Origin: Alloboseaceae bacterium BT-24-1
GTDB lineage: Bacteria; Pseudomonadota; Alphaproteobacteria; Rhizobiales; Beijerinckiaceae
Length of the DNA: 50,249 nucleotides
Assembly: GCA_025846845.1 (NCBI GenBank)
Contig: JAOYTL010000028.1
Span: 1 to 50,249 of the forward strand
Reading direction: 5' to 3'
The translations under genes and the position numbers were made by a program. Under the pieces are notes generated by a model that was not told the DNA's origin, did no database searches, and saw nothing but the letters and a program-made list of their open reading frames with translations. This document shows, piece after piece, positions 49,528 through 50,249 of the stretch (its first letter is position 1; each line of letters begins with the position of its first letter).

Positions 49528-49557
49528 TTTCGTTCCGCCGATATCGGCGGAACGAAA
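49528..49557. promoter_or_regulatory. Perfect 30-bp palindrome upstream of the FAD monooxygenase
   Basis: TTTCGTTCCGCCGAT and ATCGGCGGAACGAAA are exact reverse complements with no spacer. It lies 29 bases before the monooxygenase ATG. The length and two-fold symmetry suit an operator for a dimeric or tetrameric regulator, for example of the IclR kind, which often controls aromatic degradation; the regulator gene is not in the window. Confidence 0.65.
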
Positions 49558-49581
49558 GAATTCGCGCAGAATCAATAAGTT

Positions 49582-49630
49582 GAGCATGTTCTCATCGCAA
49601 AAGTGGTCTCCACTTTTGCGGAACATGCTC
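49582..49630. repeat. Type F palindromic repeat
   Basis: GAGCATGTTC and GAACATGCTC (10 bp, perfect) enclose CGCAAAAGTGG and CCACTTTTGCG (11 bp, perfect), with TCAT bulged on one side and a TCT loop. The 49-bp element lies behind the zinc-finger gene and before the palindrome. Elements with GCAAAAGTGG cores are common in Rhizobiales by my recollection. Confidence 0.82.
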
Positions 49631-49645
49631 AGCGGGAGGCGTCAC

Positions 49646-49900
49646 TCACGCCGCTTTGGCGGCGGTGTCGTGGTACTCGCACTCGGCCGGCTTGCAATGG
49701 CCATGGCCGAGCGAGGGCTCGTATTTGAACAGCGTCGAGCAATAGGGGCAGACGATCTCGTCGTCCGAGCCCATGTCGAGGAAGACATGGGGGTGGTCGA
49801 AGGGCGGCTTGGCGCCGATGCACATGAACTCACGCGCGCCGACATGGATCACCGCGACGCCGGGATCATTGTGGAAATGCGGGGTGCCGTGATCGGCCAT
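49646..49900 (-). CDS. zf-CHCC zinc-finger protein (NDUFS6-like)
   Basis: 84 residues from the ATG at 49900. The metal pattern is clear: VGAREFMCIGAKPPFDHPHV, then DEIVCPYCSTLFKYEPS and a His-rich LGHGHCKPAECEYHD. The first Cys, a His and the CxxC of VCPYC form the zinc site of the zf-CHCC family, which includes the complex I subunit NDUFS6. Alphaproteobacterial homologues are conserved but of unclear role; a link to complex I assembly is possible. The C-terminal HGHCKPAECEYHD extension adds three more potential ligands. Confidence 0.87.
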   Translation of the reverse strand: MADHGTPHFHNDPGVAVIHVGAREFMCIGAKPPFDHPHVFLDMGSDDEIVCPYCSTLFKYEPSLGHGHCKPAECEYHDTAAKAA

Positions 49901-50024
49901 GGCTCTCGTCCTTGCGATTTGCGCGGCACCATAATCATTCGTCGCAGCGCGCGCCAGCGCGCGCGAGACAGATTTGGCTGTTTGCGACGCTGCGCTCCAG
50001 CATGAACACGACGCTGCTCCAGTT

Positions 50025-50118
50025 CGTCATGCTCGCCCTTGTGGCGAGCATCCACGCCTTGAACACTGCATTGCAGGAAGGAAGACGTGGATGGTCGGGA
50101 CAAGCCCGACCATGACGG
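50025..50118. repeat. Type C palindromic repeat, full copy
   Basis: CGTCATGCTCGCCCTTGTGG and CATCCACGCC begin the unit; GACGTGGATGGTCGGGACAA and GCCCGACCATGACGG close it. It matches the copy at 11947-12039 closely, including the CATTGCA-like centre differences expected between copies. Confidence 0.88.
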
Positions 50119-50249
50119 AAAGGGCGGTGTTCATGGGTTCCTGTATCTTTGCGTGACCGCTGTCAAAGTGGTTGGCGCGAGCACGGCTCGATGGGTTCCT
50201 GATTGTCTGGATCGCAGCTCGGCAAGGGCGTGTTCGCGTCGTTGATTGA
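50119..50249. other. Window end, no gene assigned
   Basis: The last 130 bases contain a short open frame ending in TGA at 50247-50249, without a start codon or ribosome site that I trust. Nothing else is recognisable; the next gene probably begins right of the window. Confidence 0.5.

Overview
The window reads as chromosomal DNA of a high-GC alphaproteobacterium, most likely of the order Hyphomicrobiales (Rhizobiales). This rests on strong G/C bias at third codon positions in nearly all long genes, the pcm-tolC-popZ-valS neighbourhood (popZ is an alphaproteobacterial polarity factor), a DUF4167-type protein, and several families of intergenic palindromes of the kind common in this order. A Bosea-like genus is my guess only; I could run no database search.

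Layout. 1-13.7 kb: the tail of an IS110-type transposase, an EamA exporter, a serine hydrolase, a low-GC pentapeptide-repeat gene facing an AAA ATPase, a repeat-rich non-coding stretch, a SleB-type cell-wall hydrolase, three small conserved genes, an HxlR regulator divergent from an NAD(P) oxidoreductase with a clear operator between them, a divergent PEP-carboxylase homologue and three small hypothetical genes. 13.7-18.1 kb: an Aas-like acyl-ACP synthetase, a YgiB-like protein, tRNA-Leu(UAA), and directly behind the tRNA an AT-richer block of four orphan genes. 18.1-22.7 kb: two MFS exporters with two broken copies of the 3' end of one of them in between, a remodelled locus.

22.8-25.7 kb: a thiamin-precursor salvage locus (TenA, a TPP riboswitch, a ThiX-like permease, a ThiY-like binding protein). 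The riboswitch is followed by a hairpin that hides the Shine-Dalgarno region, and the transporter ATPase is absent. 25.9-32.1 kb: a secreted protein with an internally duplicated domain, a glutathione S-transferase, a VanZ-like protein, tRNA-Asn and tRNA-Cys, small membrane proteins and a peptidoglycan-binding protein with an unassigned C-terminal domain.

32.4-40.7 kb: the envelope, polarity and translation block pcm-tolC-popZ-valS, with dps and a stress-type flavin protein, and a DedA/YqaA-like membrane protein. 40.9-50.2 kb: an L,D-transpeptidase-like protein with EF-hand-like loops overlapping an SH3 protein, a DUF938 methyltransferase, a CNNM/CorC protein, a chromate-resistance pair (rhodanese-ChrB and ChrA), a PPOX-type flavin protein, an FAD monooxygenase preceded by a perfect 30-bp palindrome, and a zinc-finger protein.

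At least six families of palindromic intergenic repeats (called A-F here) occupy most of the longer gaps. I see no CRISPR array, no integrase, and no complete insertion sequence. The most testable new points are the TPP riboswitch expression platform, the altered active site of the PEPC homologue, the MFS gene remnants, the EF-hand/L,D-transpeptidase-like protein and the orphan gene block behind tRNA-Leu.
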